Source: Streptomyces sp. DH41 (GTDB taxonomy: Bacteria > Actinomycetota > Actinomycetes > Streptomycetales > Streptomycetaceae). Taken from it: 64,000 bases of DNA. Under the pieces are notes generated by a model that worked only from the letters and a program-made list of their open reading frames with translations, did not search any database and was not told the origin of the DNA. Below, one piece after another: positions 43,574 to 51,652 of this stretch. Location: assembly GCF_029813785.1 (NCBI RefSeq), contig NZ_JARVKY010000018.1, positions 1-64,000 on the forward strand. The letters run 5' to 3'. The number at the start of each line of letters is the position of its first letter. Position 1 is the first letter of the stretch. The translations under genes and the position numbers were made by a program.

Positions 43574-43747
43574 GTGGCAGGTCGGCGACCGGATCAGGGC
43601 ACGCGCTCAGCATGCCGAGGATGCCGGGGACGCGGTTGGAAGCGCGTCGGTTCGCGTACGTCGGTGGCGCTCGCCGCCGCCAACGACCGCACCCGTGTCT
43701 CATCGAAGCGGCGCTGCCTCGACTGCGACGGCAGCGGCAAGGAGTGA
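43574..43747 (+). CDS. small DnaJ-type zinc finger protein
   Basis: 57 residues from GTG 43574, which follows AAGGGGG: CRGCRGRGWKR near the start and CLDCDGSGKE at the end, two CxxCxGxG motifs as in the DnaJ central zinc finger, here with no J domain. Directly under the GntR operator and 7 bases ahead of the ATP-binding gene. May recruit or fold another element-encoded protein; inference only. Confidence 0.7.
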   Translation: MAGRRPDQGTRSACRGCRGRGWKRVGSRTSVALAAANDRTRVSSKRRCLDCDGSGKE

Positions 43748-43753
43748 GCGCGG

Positions 43754-44191
43754 ATGACCTACCGGTTCAACCGCTGTCCCAGCGAGGAATCACCATGGCT
43801 CGGGGCGTTGACCCTGCACCCGGTTCCGGAGTCCGTCCCCCGGGCTCGGCGCTGGTTCCGAAAGTTCATCGCCCCGTACAACCCGGCCTGCTCGGTCGAC
43901 GACTGCGCGCTGCTGATCTCCGAGCTGGTGACGAACGCCATCCTGTACGGACGGGCCGACGAGGAGTGGTGCGTACGCGTGGAGTGGTTCCGGGAGGGAA
44001 CCTCGCTGCGTGTGGAGGTGCACAACCCCGGCTTTCCGGTGAACGTGCGTCTTCGCCGGCCGGACGCCGACGACGCCCACGGGCGCGGACTGCTCCTGGT
44101 CGACTCCATCGCGGAGTCCTGGCACTCCGGGCCCAGCCGCTTCGGCGGCACGGTGGTCGCCTTCCTGATGACCGATGCGTGGCCTGCCTGA
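43754..44191 (+). CDS. ATP-binding protein of the anti-sigma kinase (HATPase_c) class
   Basis: 145 residues. GHKL-type ATPase: N box CALLISELVTNAILYG (about 52-67), G1-like DADDAHGRGLLLVDSIAESWH (about 108-128), and GGTVVAF. The RsbW/SpoIIAB-like fold without membrane parts is typical of the many Streptomyces stand-alone ATP-binding regulators. It follows the small zinc finger gene closely, so both are likely one transcript under the AGTGGC operator. Confidence 0.88.
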   Translation: MTYRFNRCPSEESPWLGALTLHPVPESVPRARRWFRKFIAPYNPACSVDDCALLISELVTNAILYGRADEEWCVRVEWFREGTSLRVEVHNPGFPVNVRLRRPDADDAHGRGLLLVDSIAESWHSGPSRFGGTVVAFLMTDAWPA

Positions 44192-44242
44192 GGGAGGCGT
44201 CCCCCGCTCCTACACCTGCCCGGGGATTGTCGCTAGTCTGGT

Positions 44243-44256
44243 TGACCAGTTGACTT
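44243..44256. promoter_or_regulatory. KorSA-type operator, site 1
   Basis: TGACCAGTTGACTT, reverse complement AAGTCAACTGGTCA, 25 bases before the KorSA-like gene. Twelve to thirteen of 14 bases match sites 2 and 3 before the transfer operon, so the repressor likely controls itself as well. Confidence 0.7.
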
Positions 44257-44280
44257 GGCCAATCTTGACGGGCGGCGTGC

Positions 44281-45009
44281 ATGGGATATGAGGTGGAGGC
44301 CCCCAAGTACGTGCGCCTCGCACAGACCATTCAGGGTCGCATCGAGGACGGCACGTACCCGCCCGGCACCCGCGTCCCCAGCGAGAACCAGCTTGTGCAG
44401 GCGTTCGGGATGTCCCGGCCCACGGTCGTGCGAGCTCTGGAGCTGCTGAAGCGTGACGGCTGGCTGGAGTCCCGGCAGGGGTACGGAACCATCGTGCGCG
44501 GGCGTCCTGCGGACGTCGAGGAGAGGGAGCGCCGCGGGCGGGGTGTGCTGGCTCGGGACGAGTCGCAGACTCCCGGACGACTCGTGGAGGTCGGGGAAGT
44601 GCCGGTGCCGACTCGTGTGGCCTCGGCTCTTGGTCTGCCCAAGCGCGCCAAGGTTCTGATGCGTCGCCTCCTGGTCGAGAAGGACAGCGAAGCTGTGGAG
44701 CTGCTCTCCTCCTACTTCCCCGCCGGCCTGGTCGAGGGCACCGACCTGGCGAGCGCCGACGCGCTGAAGTCCGGGACGCGGGCGCACCTGGAAGCACGTA
44801 AGAAGGTCCGCTTCGACCACGTGACGGAGCGGGTCTCGGCTCGTCTGCCCGACGCTGCCGAACGCGAGCTGTTGGACCTGCCGGACGGTGTGCCCGTCCT
44901 GAGCGTCCTCGTGATCGCCTGCGACGCCTCTGGGCGAGCACTCCAAGTGTCTGACGTGCTGCTGCCTGCCGACAGGCAAGAGCTCGAAGACACCTACCGC
45001 CTGAACTGA
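44281..45009 (+). CDS. KorSA-like GntR repressor of transfer genes
   Basis: 242 residues. Winged HTH (about 10-72; YVRLAQTIQGRIEDGTYPPGTRVPSENQLVQAFGMSRPTVVRALELLKRDGWLESRQGYGTIV) and a UTRA-like ligand domain ending LPADRQELEDTYRLN. In pSAM2, KorSA has the same position and represses the replication and transfer promoter. Three AAGTCAAC..GTCA sites flank it. The start ATG 44281 follows GGGCGGCGTGC; no strong Shine-Dalgarno. Confidence 0.88.
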   Translation: MGYEVEAPKYVRLAQTIQGRIEDGTYPPGTRVPSENQLVQAFGMSRPTVVRALELLKRDGWLESRQGYGTIVRGRPADVEERERRGRGVLARDESQTPGRLVEVGEVPVPTRVASALGLPKRAKVLMRRLLVEKDSEAVELLSSYFPAGLVEGTDLASADALKSGTRAHLEARKKVRFDHVTERVSARLPDAAERELLDLPDGVPVLSVLVIACDASGRALQVSDVLLPADRQELEDTYRLN

Positions 45010-45043
45010 CCGGAATCGCGGGCGTGTTCACCCCGCATGTCGC

Positions 45044-45096
45044 TTGACAAGTCAACCTGTCATCCCTAGCTTCGAACTTGCTAAGTCAACTTGTCA
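45044..45096 (+). promoter_or_regulatory. transfer promoter with two KorSA-type operators
   Basis: TTGACA (45044-45049) and TAGCTT (45067-45072) are spaced 17 bases apart, a near-consensus promoter. AAGTCAACCTGTCA (45049-45062) lies between them and AAGTCAACTTGTCA (45083-45096) just after, so a bound repressor would block RNA polymerase. It drives the genes from 45130 onward. Confidence 0.75.
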
Positions 45097-45129
45097 GGTG
45101 GCAGGTTGCCGACTCTGAAGGAGAAATCT

Positions 45130-45480
45130 GTGCGTGTGATCCGCATTGACGCCTCGTCCGCCACGGTCCTGCTCACCGAGCCGCCGGCCCCGAAGGTGCG
45201 GGACCGGAAGACCGGGGAGATCGCCAAGGACGCCGTGAGCGGCGAAGCACTGATGACGGTCGGCGTCGTCTACATCGACGAGGGCGAGTCGTCGCTGATC
45301 CAGGTCACCATCCCGGAGAGCGGCGTCACGGACGGTCTGACCGTCGGGGCTCCCGTTTCCCTCCCCGGTCTGGTGGCACGTCCCTGGGAAAGCGTCTTCA
45401 ACGGCCAGCAGCGGCACGGCATCGCCTACCGCGCCACCGCCGTCGCCGCGGGCGCCTTCCCGATGGCTCAGGCGGGCTGA
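45130..45480 (+). CDS. conserved AICE protein of unknown function
   Basis: 116 residues from GTG 45130 (AAGGAG at 45118-45123): VRVIRIDASSATVLLTEPPAPKVRDRKTGEIAKD, then VGVVYIDEGESSLIQVTIPESGVTDGL and LPGLVARPWESVFNGQQRHGIAYRATAV. This beta-rich protein is always found just before the TraB/FtsK gene in many Streptomyces elements. It could bind ssDNA or assist transfer; not established. Confidence 0.82.
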   Translation: MRVIRIDASSATVLLTEPPAPKVRDRKTGEIAKDAVSGEALMTVGVVYIDEGESSLIQVTIPESGVTDGLTVGAPVSLPGLVARPWESVFNGQQRHGIAYRATAVAAGAFPMAQAG

Positions 45481-45485
45481 CTGAC

Positions 45486-46856
45486 GTGACCGACCTGATG
45501 ACGGTGGCGGAGGTGGGCGGGTCACTCGCCGCGATAGGCGGCGCGGCCTACGCCCGGCACGCCCACCCTGCCGCGTACTGGTCCACGGTCGGGATCCCGG
45601 CCTCAGTGGTCCGGCTGCTGGCCTCGTACTCCTCGACCATGGACGCCTGCGGCCTGACCGTCGAACCGCCTCGCTGGCGGGCCCTGGCGGTCAAGGCCAC
45701 CACCCGCCGGGAGATCCGGCCGGTCCCGCCTCGCCGGGGACTCATCCGGCCCACCGCGACCGGGCTGCGGATGCGGCTCCGGCTCGCTCCCGGGCAGGAA
45801 CCCGCAGACGTCGCCGCCTCGGCCGAACGGTTGCGGCACGCCTGGGGCGTCCACGCCGTATACGTGCGCGACATCAAGCCCGGGGTCGTCGAACTGCGAC
45901 TCGTCGGCTTCGATGTGCTGCGCAAGGTACGGATGCCTCGCCGCTCCGGCGGCGGGATACTGCGGGTGCCGGTGGCTCTGCGGGAGGACGCGACCGCGTT
46001 CGTCCGCGACTACCGCGCCGTACCCCACGAACTCGTGCTCGGTGCCACGCTGTCCGGCAAGTCCATGTACCTGCGCAACCTGATCGCCGGACTGGCGGAT
46101 CAACCCGTGGCCCTGGTCGGCATCGACTGCAAGCGCGGGGTCGAACTGTCGCCCTTCGCCGCCCGCTTCTCCGCGCTGGCCACCGACCAGCGGCAGGCGG
46201 CCGAGCTGCTGCCCGTCCTTGTGAGCGAAATGGAGGACCGCTACGACCTGATCAAGACACGGCAGGGCATCGCCCCCGGCACCCCCGACGAACTGATCAC
46301 CTCCGACATCTGGGGACTGCCCGACGAGGACCGCCCACCGCCCCTCGTGCTGTTCATCGACGAGGTGGCGGAACTCTTCCTCGTCGCGAGCAGGAAGGAC
46401 GAAGACCGGCGGGACGAGATGGTCACCCAGCTCATCCGCCTCGCCCAGCTCGGCCGCGCCGCCGGCATCTATCTGGAGGTGTGCGGGCAGCGTTTCGGCG
46501 CTGAGCTGGGCAAGGGCGCGACCATGCTGCGGGCCCAGCTCACCGGCCGTGTCTGCCACCGCGTCAACGACGAAGCCTCCGCCAAGATGGCCCTCGGCGA
46601 CATCGCCCCGGAAGCCGTCTACGCGGCCTGCTCCATCCCCGCCGAACGGCCCGGCCTCGCCGCCGTGGGCGACACCTCCGGCGGCTGGTCCCGCATCCGC
46701 ACGCCACACCTGACCCTCGCCGACGCGGCGGCCACCTGCCGCGCCGCGGCTCACCTCGCCCCCGACGTACCGGCACTCGCACCCTTCCGGCCGTCGACCT
46801 CGACCGTGCCCGCGCAGTCACCTCAGCCCGTGACCGCACCGCACCCGGCCCCGTAA
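45486..46856 (+). CDS. FtsK/SpoIIIE-type DNA translocase (TraB/TraSA-like)
   Basis: 456 residues, a conjugative double-stranded DNA pump of the Streptomyces type. The N-terminal part is short and lacks clear TM helices. Walker A is ELVLGATLSGKSMYLRN (about 180-196), Walker B PPLVLFIDEVAELFLV (about 281-296), then QLIRLAQLGRAAGIYLEVCGQR and RVCHRVNDEASAKMALGDIAPEA. A Pro/Ser-rich tail closes the protein. Starts at GTG 45486, five bases after the previous stop. It would move the plasmid form to recipients in mycelia. Confidence 0.93.
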   Translation: MTDLMTVAEVGGSLAAIGGAAYARHAHPAAYWSTVGIPASVVRLLASYSSTMDACGLTVEPPRWRALAVKATTRREIRPVPPRRGLIRPTATGLRMRLRLAPGQEPADVAASAERLRHAWGVHAVYVRDIKPGVVELRLVGFDVLRKVRMPRRSGGGILRVPVALREDATAFVRDYRAVPHELVLGATLSGKSMYLRNLIAGLADQPVALVGIDCKRGVELSPFAARFSALATDQRQAAELLPVLVSEMEDRYDLIKTRQGIAPGTPDELITSDIWGLPDEDRPPPLVLFIDEVAELFLVASRKDEDRRDEMVTQLIRLAQLGRAAGIYLEVCGQRFGAELGKGATMLRAQLTGRVCHRVNDEASAKMALGDIAPEAVYAACSIPAERPGLAAVGDTSGGWSRIRTPHLTLADAAATCRAAAHLAPDVPALAPFRPSTSTVPAQSPQPVTAPHPAP

Positions 46857-46940
46857 CGCCCTCACCCCTCCCACGGCCGGCGCGGCCGTCTCGCGCCGAG
46901 TCCCTACCCCGCCATGCCTAAAGAAAGGAGAGCAACCACC

Positions 46941-47111
46941 ATGTGCCGCGACTGCGAGGACCTCGCCCGTATCATTCTTCTGCTGGGCGACCTCGCCATG
47001 TACGCCGAAACACCCGGCGCCGACGCGACCTTCGTTGAGGTCATGGGCTCCGCCCTGGCCGCGTCGCTGCCGGAGCCCCCGCCGGGCCTTCTCCCCGGCG
47101 AGCCGGCCTGA
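46941..47111 (+). CDS. small hypothetical protein
   Basis: 56 residues from ATG 46941 (AAGGAGAGC upstream): CRDCEDLARIILLLGDLAMYAETPGADATFVEVMGSALAASL. Mildly hydrophobic helix plus a CxxC at the start. Its TGA shares the A with the ATG of the next gene. Typical of the spread-gene cluster; no function known. Confidence 0.75.
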   Translation: MCRDCEDLARIILLLGDLAMYAETPGADATFVEVMGSALAASLPEPPPGLLPGEPA

Positions 47112-47761
47112 TGCCCCGCCCCACGGCCGTGCGCGCGGACGCGGTCCTGATCCAGGCGGTCATCGCCGGGGCCCTGTCCTTCGCCCACCTCCACGACCTC
47201 GCCGCCGCTGCCGGACAGACCGGATGGAAGGCGTGGGCGTATCCGATCTCCGTCGACCTGCTCCTCGTCGCCGCCTGGCACCGACTCGGCTCCGGCGCCG
47301 CGAAAGCGTCCGCCTGGTGCTGGTTCCTCGTTGCCCTGGTCGCCTCGCTCGGCGCCAACGTCGCGACCGCCGGCCTCCTCGACCTGACCGACGTACCCGA
47401 CTGGCTGCGCATCCTCGTCGCCGGCTGGCCCGCGGTCGCATTCCTCGGCGGAACTCTTCTCGCCCACGGAACGCGAACGCCTCCGGCAGGACCGGAAGCG
47501 GCGGCGCCGACCGCGAAGACAGAGCCGACGACCACGTCGACAACTCCCGAGTCGTCCACCGCGCCCGTGCCGGACCCCGCCCAACCAGCCACACCCACAC
47601 CCATCCCCGTGCCCGTCCCACCCGCCCTCGTCGCCCTGGCCCACAAGGTCGCTGACGAACACAGGACCCGGACCGGCACAGCCATCGACACCTCGACCCT
47701 TCGCGCCCGGCTCGGCGTCCCGATGCCGCTCGCCGAAGCCATCGCCGCACACCTCACCTGA
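47111..47761 (+). CDS. DUF2637 membrane protein (Spd-type spread protein)
   Basis: 216 residues. Four hydrophobic helices in the first 120 residues (VLIQAVIAGALSFAHLHDLAAA, AYPISVDLLLVAAWHRLG, WCWFLVALVASLGANVATAGLL, ILVAGWPAVAFLGGTLLAHG) form the DUF2637 domain. A Pro/Thr-rich linker and a C-terminal HTH-like tail (TRTGTAIDTSTLRARLGVPMPLAEAIAAHL) follow. Such proteins help spread the element between compartments of the mycelium. Confidence 0.88.
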   Translation: MPRPTAVRADAVLIQAVIAGALSFAHLHDLAAAAGQTGWKAWAYPISVDLLLVAAWHRLGSGAAKASAWCWFLVALVASLGANVATAGLLDLTDVPDWLRILVAGWPAVAFLGGTLLAHGTRTPPAGPEAAAPTAKTEPTTTSTTPESSTAPVPDPAQPATPTPIPVPVPPALVALAHKVADEHRTRTGTAIDTSTLRARLGVPMPLAEAIAAHLT

Positions 47762-47789
47762 TCACCTGATCCCCGGAGGTACTCCGACC

Positions 47790-47990
47790 GTGCGCCCGTC
47801 CACGCTCCGCGTGCTCAACCGCGCTGCCGAGCTGACCCGCCAGAACCGCCTCACCGAAGCGATGCTCATCGCCGAACCCGTGATCCTCACCGCCGACGAG
47901 TACGAGGGCGACGAGATCCGGCGCTGGCTCCTCGACCACGTCACCGACTTCACCGGCGAGAACGACGAGAACTCGAAGGACCTGCCCTGA
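47790..47990 (+). CDS. small conserved AICE protein
   Basis: 66 residues from GTG 47790 (CCGGAGG upstream): acidic, helical, RPSTLRVLNRAAELTRQNRLTEAMLIAEP... EIRRWLLDHVTDF. TPR-like spacing, unproven. Its stop overlaps the next ATG (TGATG). Confidence 0.78.
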   Translation: MRPSTLRVLNRAAELTRQNRLTEAMLIAEPVILTADEYEGDEIRRWLLDHVTDFTGENDENSKDLP

Positions 47991-48181
47991 TGCCCCGCAC
48001 CCCGTGCTTCCGCCGCGTCGTCCGCATCGGCCCCGTACAGGTCGCCACCTACTACGACGGCCGGGGCCGCGAGCAGCACACCGTGGCCTGCACCGCCCCG
48101 CGCTGCGGCTTCGCCGCCGACTACGACAGCCGCGCCGCCGCCGAACTCGCCGCCCGCACCCACTGCTGCCGCGTCCGCTGA
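47990..48181 (+). CDS. mobile element transfer protein
   Basis: 63 residues: FRRVVRIGPVQVATYYDGRGREQHTVACTAPRCGFAADYDSRAAAELAARTHCC. Two CxxC-like clusters and a paired-cysteine end suggest a zinc knuckle. This is the small protein often annotated mobile element transfer protein in Streptomyces elements. Start overlaps the preceding stop. Confidence 0.82.
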   Translation: MPRTPCFRRVVRIGPVQVATYYDGRGREQHTVACTAPRCGFAADYDSRAAAELAARTHCCRVR

Positions 48182-48191
48182 GGGAGTTCCC

Positions 48192-48386
48192 GTGACCGTC
48201 TCGCTGCCGCTCGTCCTGGTCCTGGGCCTCATCGCCTGGGGTGCGGTCCGGTTCCTCGGCGTCCGAGTCTGGATCGTCGTCGTGATCGCGCTCTTCGGCT
48301 TCCTGCTCTCCCGGACCTTCCTCGCCTCGGCCATCGACTCCGGCACCCGCTCCGGCGTCGACGTCGTCAACGGCACCCGCGACTGA
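48192..48386 (+). CDS. small membrane protein of the spread cluster
   Basis: 64 residues from GTG 48192: two hydrophobic helices (LPLVLVLGLIAWGAVRFLGV, WIVVVIALFGFLL) and a short polar tail. Fits Spd-type membrane proteins that act with the translocase. Confidence 0.8.
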   Translation: MTVSLPLVLVLGLIAWGAVRFLGVRVWIVVVIALFGFLLSRTFLASAIDSGTRSGVDVVNGTRD

Positions 48387-48400
48387 CAAGGAGATACGCC

Positions 48401-48643
48401 GTGTTCCGTCCCAAGCTGCCCGACGTCCCGACCCCGATCACCCTCAGCCACCACCACGCCCACAGCCCGATGCCCTCCGCCGGCCGCACCACCCTCGCCC
48501 CCTACATCGGCCCGGTCGCCGCGGTGGTCGTCGTGGGCGTCGTCCTCACCGCGCTCCTGGCGGCGGTCGCCGTCACGGCCGTGTCCGTGGCCATCACCGC
48601 CGTCGTCCTGCGCTCCCTCGTCAGCAGCGCGAACAAGCGCTGA
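48401..48643 (+). CDS. SpdB-like membrane protein
   Basis: 80 residues from GTG 48401 (AAGGAG upstream): His-rich stretch LSHHHAHSPMP, then one long hydrophobic region (PYIGPVAAVVVVGVVLTALLAAVAVTAVSVAITAVVL) and a basic end. The His-rich segment may bind metal. Spd cluster member. Confidence 0.8.
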   Translation: MFRPKLPDVPTPITLSHHHAHSPMPSAGRTTLAPYIGPVAAVVVVGVVLTALLAAVAVTAVSVAITAVVLRSLVSSANKR

Positions 48644-48732
48644 CCGGCCGCCGGGGCGGCAACAAGCCGCCAAGCATCCCGCCGCCCCGGGGCCGTCCCT
48701 CCCAACCGCCGTAACAGCCGAAAGGAACTCCC

Positions 48733-50094
48733 ATCATCACCCGGCAGACTCCGCCCCCGCTGGCGGAACTCTCCACCCTGGCCTCCCTCGGCAACCTGCC
48801 CGAGCTGGCCCGCCAACTCTCCGGCCTGGGCGGCTGCACGCACCCGATCCGCCTCGACGGCCACCGCACCGAATACGCCGTCGACACCCGCACCGGAGAG
48901 ATCGGCGCCGCCCTCCACCACCTCGACTCCACCGACCTCCCGGCCGGTCACCTCCTGGTCCGCTGCAACAACCGCCGCACCACTCGCTGCGGGGCCTGCG
49001 CCGAGGTGTACCGCCGCGACACCTTCCACCTGATTACGTCCGGCCTGCGCGGCGGCAAGGGCACTCCCGAACACGTCGCCGCCCACCCACGCGTCTTCGC
49101 CACCTTCACCGCTCCCGGCTTCGGCCCGGTCCACAACCGCCCCACCGGCCCGGCCCGTACCGTCGGCCCCTGCCGCTGCGGCTCCCTCCACGACCAGGAG
49201 GACGCCGTACTCGGCACCCCGCTCAACCCGGACACCTACGACTACGAAGCGGCCGTCCTGTGGAACGCGCACGCCGGCCTGCTGTGGCGGCGCTTCTCGA
49301 TCTACCTCCGCCGGGAGGTCGCCAAGCGCGCCGGCCTCACACAGCGGACCTTCCGCGAGCACGCGCGGGTCTCCTTCGCCAAGGTTGCCGAGTACCAGAA
49401 GCGCGGGGCCGTCCACTTCCATGCCGTCATCCGCATCGACGGCCCCGAGGGCGGTGACACCCCTCCGCCCGCCTGGGCCACCGCCGAGCTGCTCACCGAC
49501 GCCATCCGCGTCGCCGCCACTGCCGTCCAGGTCGACGGCCCGACCATCGACGGCCGCACCTACACCTTCGCCTTCGGCCGTCAGCTCGACGTACGCGCCA
49601 TTCGTTCCGCCGACTTCGACGGCGGCCAGGAGCTGACCGAGCGGGCGGTGGCCGCGTACATCGCCAAGTACGCCACCAAGGGTGCCGAAACCGCGACGGG
49701 TGCCCTCGACCGGCCGCTGAGGTTTCTCGCCGAACTCGCCCAGCTCGACATCAGCGACCACGCCCGTCGCCTCGTCCGAACCGCCTGGACGCTCGGCGCC
49801 CGCAAAGAACTCGAACATCTTCGCCTGCGGGCCTGGGCCCACATGCTCGGCTTCCGCGGCCACTTCTCCACGAAGTCCCGTCGCTACTCCACCACCCTCG
49901 GCGCCCTCCGTACCGCCCGCGCCGAATACCGCCGTGCCCAAGCCGCTGCAGCGACCGAGACCGACAGGGAGACGACCACGCTCGTCCTCGCCCACTGGAT
50001 CTACGCCGGTACCGGCCTCACCGACGCCGAAGCCTGGCTCACCGAAACCCTCCAACCCGCCCCCGGAACAGAAGGAGAGCCGACGCATGCGTGA
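48733..50094 (+). CDS. RepSA-type rolling-circle replication initiator, apparent ATC start
   Basis: About 453 residues if started at ATC 48733. The homologous reading opens ITRQTPPPLAEL and continues QLSGLGGCTHPIRLDGHRTEYAVDTRTGEIGA. A zinc region RCNNRRTTRCGACAEVYRRD, an HFHAVIRIDG rolling-circle-type histidine motif (about residue 226) and AAYIAKYATKG (about 308, possible catalytic Tyr) follow. No in-frame ATG or GTG occurs from the upstream TAA (48712) to GTG 49006, which lies past the zinc region. AAAGGA (48721-48726) sits at normal spacing from ATC. Relatives begin MxITRQ-like, so an ATG-to-ATC change or a genuine AUC start is indicated. Confidence 0.8.
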   Translation: MITRQTPPPLAELSTLASLGNLPELARQLSGLGGCTHPIRLDGHRTEYAVDTRTGEIGAALHHLDSTDLPAGHLLVRCNNRRTTRCGACAEVYRRDTFHLITSGLRGGKGTPEHVAAHPRVFATFTAPGFGPVHNRPTGPARTVGPCRCGSLHDQEDAVLGTPLNPDTYDYEAAVLWNAHAGLLWRRFSIYLRREVAKRAGLTQRTFREHARVSFAKVAEYQKRGAVHFHAVIRIDGPEGGDTPPPAWATAELLTDAIRVAATAVQVDGPTIDGRTYTFAFGRQLDVRAIRSADFDGGQELTERAVAAYIAKYATKGAETATGALDRPLRFLAELAQLDISDHARRLVRTAWTLGARKELEHLRLRAWAHMLGFRGHFSTKSRRYSTTLGALRTARAEYRRAQAAAATETDRETTTLVLAHWIYAGTGLTDAEAWLTETLQPAPGTEGEPTHA

Positions 50095-50269
50095 CGAAGA
50101 GCTGTTGACCGTGGGTGAAGTCATGGCTCGCCTGAAGGTGGGCCGGTCCACGGTTTACGAACTGATCCGTACCCGGCGTCTGCCCTCCGTCGCCATCGGT
50201 CGGTGCCGGCGCATCCCCGCTTCCGCCCTCGGGGACTTCATCGCAGGACAGATGGAGCGTGCTGCCTGA
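50087..50269 (+). CDS. excisionase (Xis-like, HTH_17)
   Basis: 60 residues: ELLTVGEVMARLKVGRSTVYELIRTRRLPSVAIGRCRRIPASALGDFIAG, the helix-turn-helix of excisionases and MerR-like small proteins. Overlaps the end of repSA by eight bases and shares its TGATG with int. With Int it excises the element. Confidence 0.93.
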   Translation: MRDEELLTVGEVMARLKVGRSTVYELIRTRRLPSVAIGRCRRIPASALGDFIAGQMERAA

Positions 50270-51435
50270 TGACCAAGCGTCGTAGCCGCGGTGACGGCGG
50301 CCTCCACTGGGACGAGAAGAGACAGCGCTGGATCGCCACGGCGAACCTCGGCTTCGATCCGAGCGGCAAACGCATCGTGAAACGGGGGAGTGGCAAGACC
50401 AAGACCGAGGCGAAGAACAAGCTCAAGGACGTTCTACGGGACCACGAAGACGGTCTCGCGATCGCGTCGACGAACTACACCGTCGCCGACGCCGTGAATG
50501 ACTGGCTCGCGTACGGCCTGGCGGGGCGAGACCCCGGCACCGTCGAGACGTGCACGCTCCTGAGTCAGAAGCACGTCATCCCGGCCTTGGGCGCACGCAA
50601 GCTCCGCGACCTCAGTGCGGAGGACATCGACCGCTGGCTTGCGACCAAGGGGCAGACGCTCAGTACGCGCACGTTGCAAGCTGTCCACTCCTGCCTGAAC
50701 CGCTCGGTCAAGAGGGCCATGGCGCGGGACAAGGTGAAGCGCAACGTGGTCGAGCTGTGCTCGGTGCCCCAGGGGCAGGCTGGACGGCCGTCCAAGGCGC
50801 TGTCCTTCTCTCAGGCTGAGGCGGTGCTGAAAGGGGCGGAGGGCACCTCCATGCACGCGTACATCGTCGTCGCTCTGCTGACCGGCGCCCGTACCGAGGA
50901 ACTGCGGGCGCTCACCTGGGACCACGTTTTCTTGAAAGGACGGCCGGACGCCGATCCGCCCCAGCCGCCACACATCGCTGTGTGGCGCTCGGTGCGGCGT
51001 GGCGGGGACACGAAGACCCGGAAGTCCCGGCGCACGCTCGCCCTGCCGGCGCGCTGCGTGGAGGTTCTCTGGCAGCACTTCGAAGATCAGGGGTGGGAAC
51101 GGCTCGCTGCTGGTGACAAGTGGGACGAGCACGGACTCGTCTTCTCCTCGGCCGTGGGCAAGCCGCTCGATGCCACGAACGTCCGGCGCGCCTTCCGCCA
51201 GGCACTCAAGGATGCCGAGGGCGTCAACGCCGACGAGTGGACCCCTCGGGAGCTCCGGCACAGCTTCGTGTCGCTGCTCTCCGACCGTGGCGTCCCGCTG
51301 GAGGAGATCTCCCGCCTGGTCGGCCATTCCGGCACGGCCGTGACCGAGGAGGTCTACCGGAAGCAGATCCGGCCCGTGATCCAGACCGGCGCTGTGATCA
51401 TGGACGGCATCTTCAAGCGCGCTCCGGAGCGGTAG
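50269..51435 (+). CDS. int: tyrosine integrase
   Basis: 388 residues. SAM-like core-binding domain at about 65-155, catalytic domain from about 180. Active-site residues: Arg in GARTEELRAL (about 206), His-x-x-Arg in RELRHSFVSLL (about 328), His in LVGHSG (about 349), and the nucleophile Tyr in EEVYRKQI (about 361). It recombines the 48-base tRNA-Pro core. Its stop is 71 bases left of attR, and the coding end overlaps a presumed arm site. Confidence 0.95.
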   Translation: MTKRRSRGDGGLHWDEKRQRWIATANLGFDPSGKRIVKRGSGKTKTEAKNKLKDVLRDHEDGLAIASTNYTVADAVNDWLAYGLAGRDPGTVETCTLLSQKHVIPALGARKLRDLSAEDIDRWLATKGQTLSTRTLQAVHSCLNRSVKRAMARDKVKRNVVELCSVPQGQAGRPSKALSFSQAEAVLKGAEGTSMHAYIVVALLTGARTEELRALTWDHVFLKGRPDADPPQPPHIAVWRSVRRGGDTKTRKSRRTLALPARCVEVLWQHFEDQGWERLAAGDKWDEHGLVFSSAVGKPLDATNVRRAFRQALKDAEGVNADEWTPRELRHSFVSLLSDRGVPLEEISRLVGHSGTAVTEEVYRKQIRPVIQTGAVIMDGIFKRAPER

Positions 51436-51455
51436 TCACGCAGATAGACACGCAC
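51435..51455 (+). repeat. possible right integrase arm site
   Basis: GTCACGCAGATAGACACGCAC, 20 of 21 identical to 38383-38403. It begins at the last base of the int stop codon. Confidence 0.55.
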
Positions 51456-51462
51456 ACGAAAC

Positions 51463-51500
51463 AGGTGAGGCACCTACTCATATGAGTAGGTGCCTCACCT
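51463..51500. terminator. 38-base perfect palindrome between int and attR
   Basis: Centre CTACTCATATGAGTAG; the full 38 bases equal their own reverse complement. It lies five bases from the 48-base repeat. Probably ends int transcription and that of the tRNA coming the other way. Confidence 0.8.
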
Positions 51501-51505
51501 GGTGT

Positions 51506-51585
<80 letters not shown>

Positions 51586-51652
51586 ATTGTCGCTGCTCGT
51601 CGCGGCGACGTCGTTTACTTTAGCCCACCGGCGGCCGGAGGCGAAATCCGGT

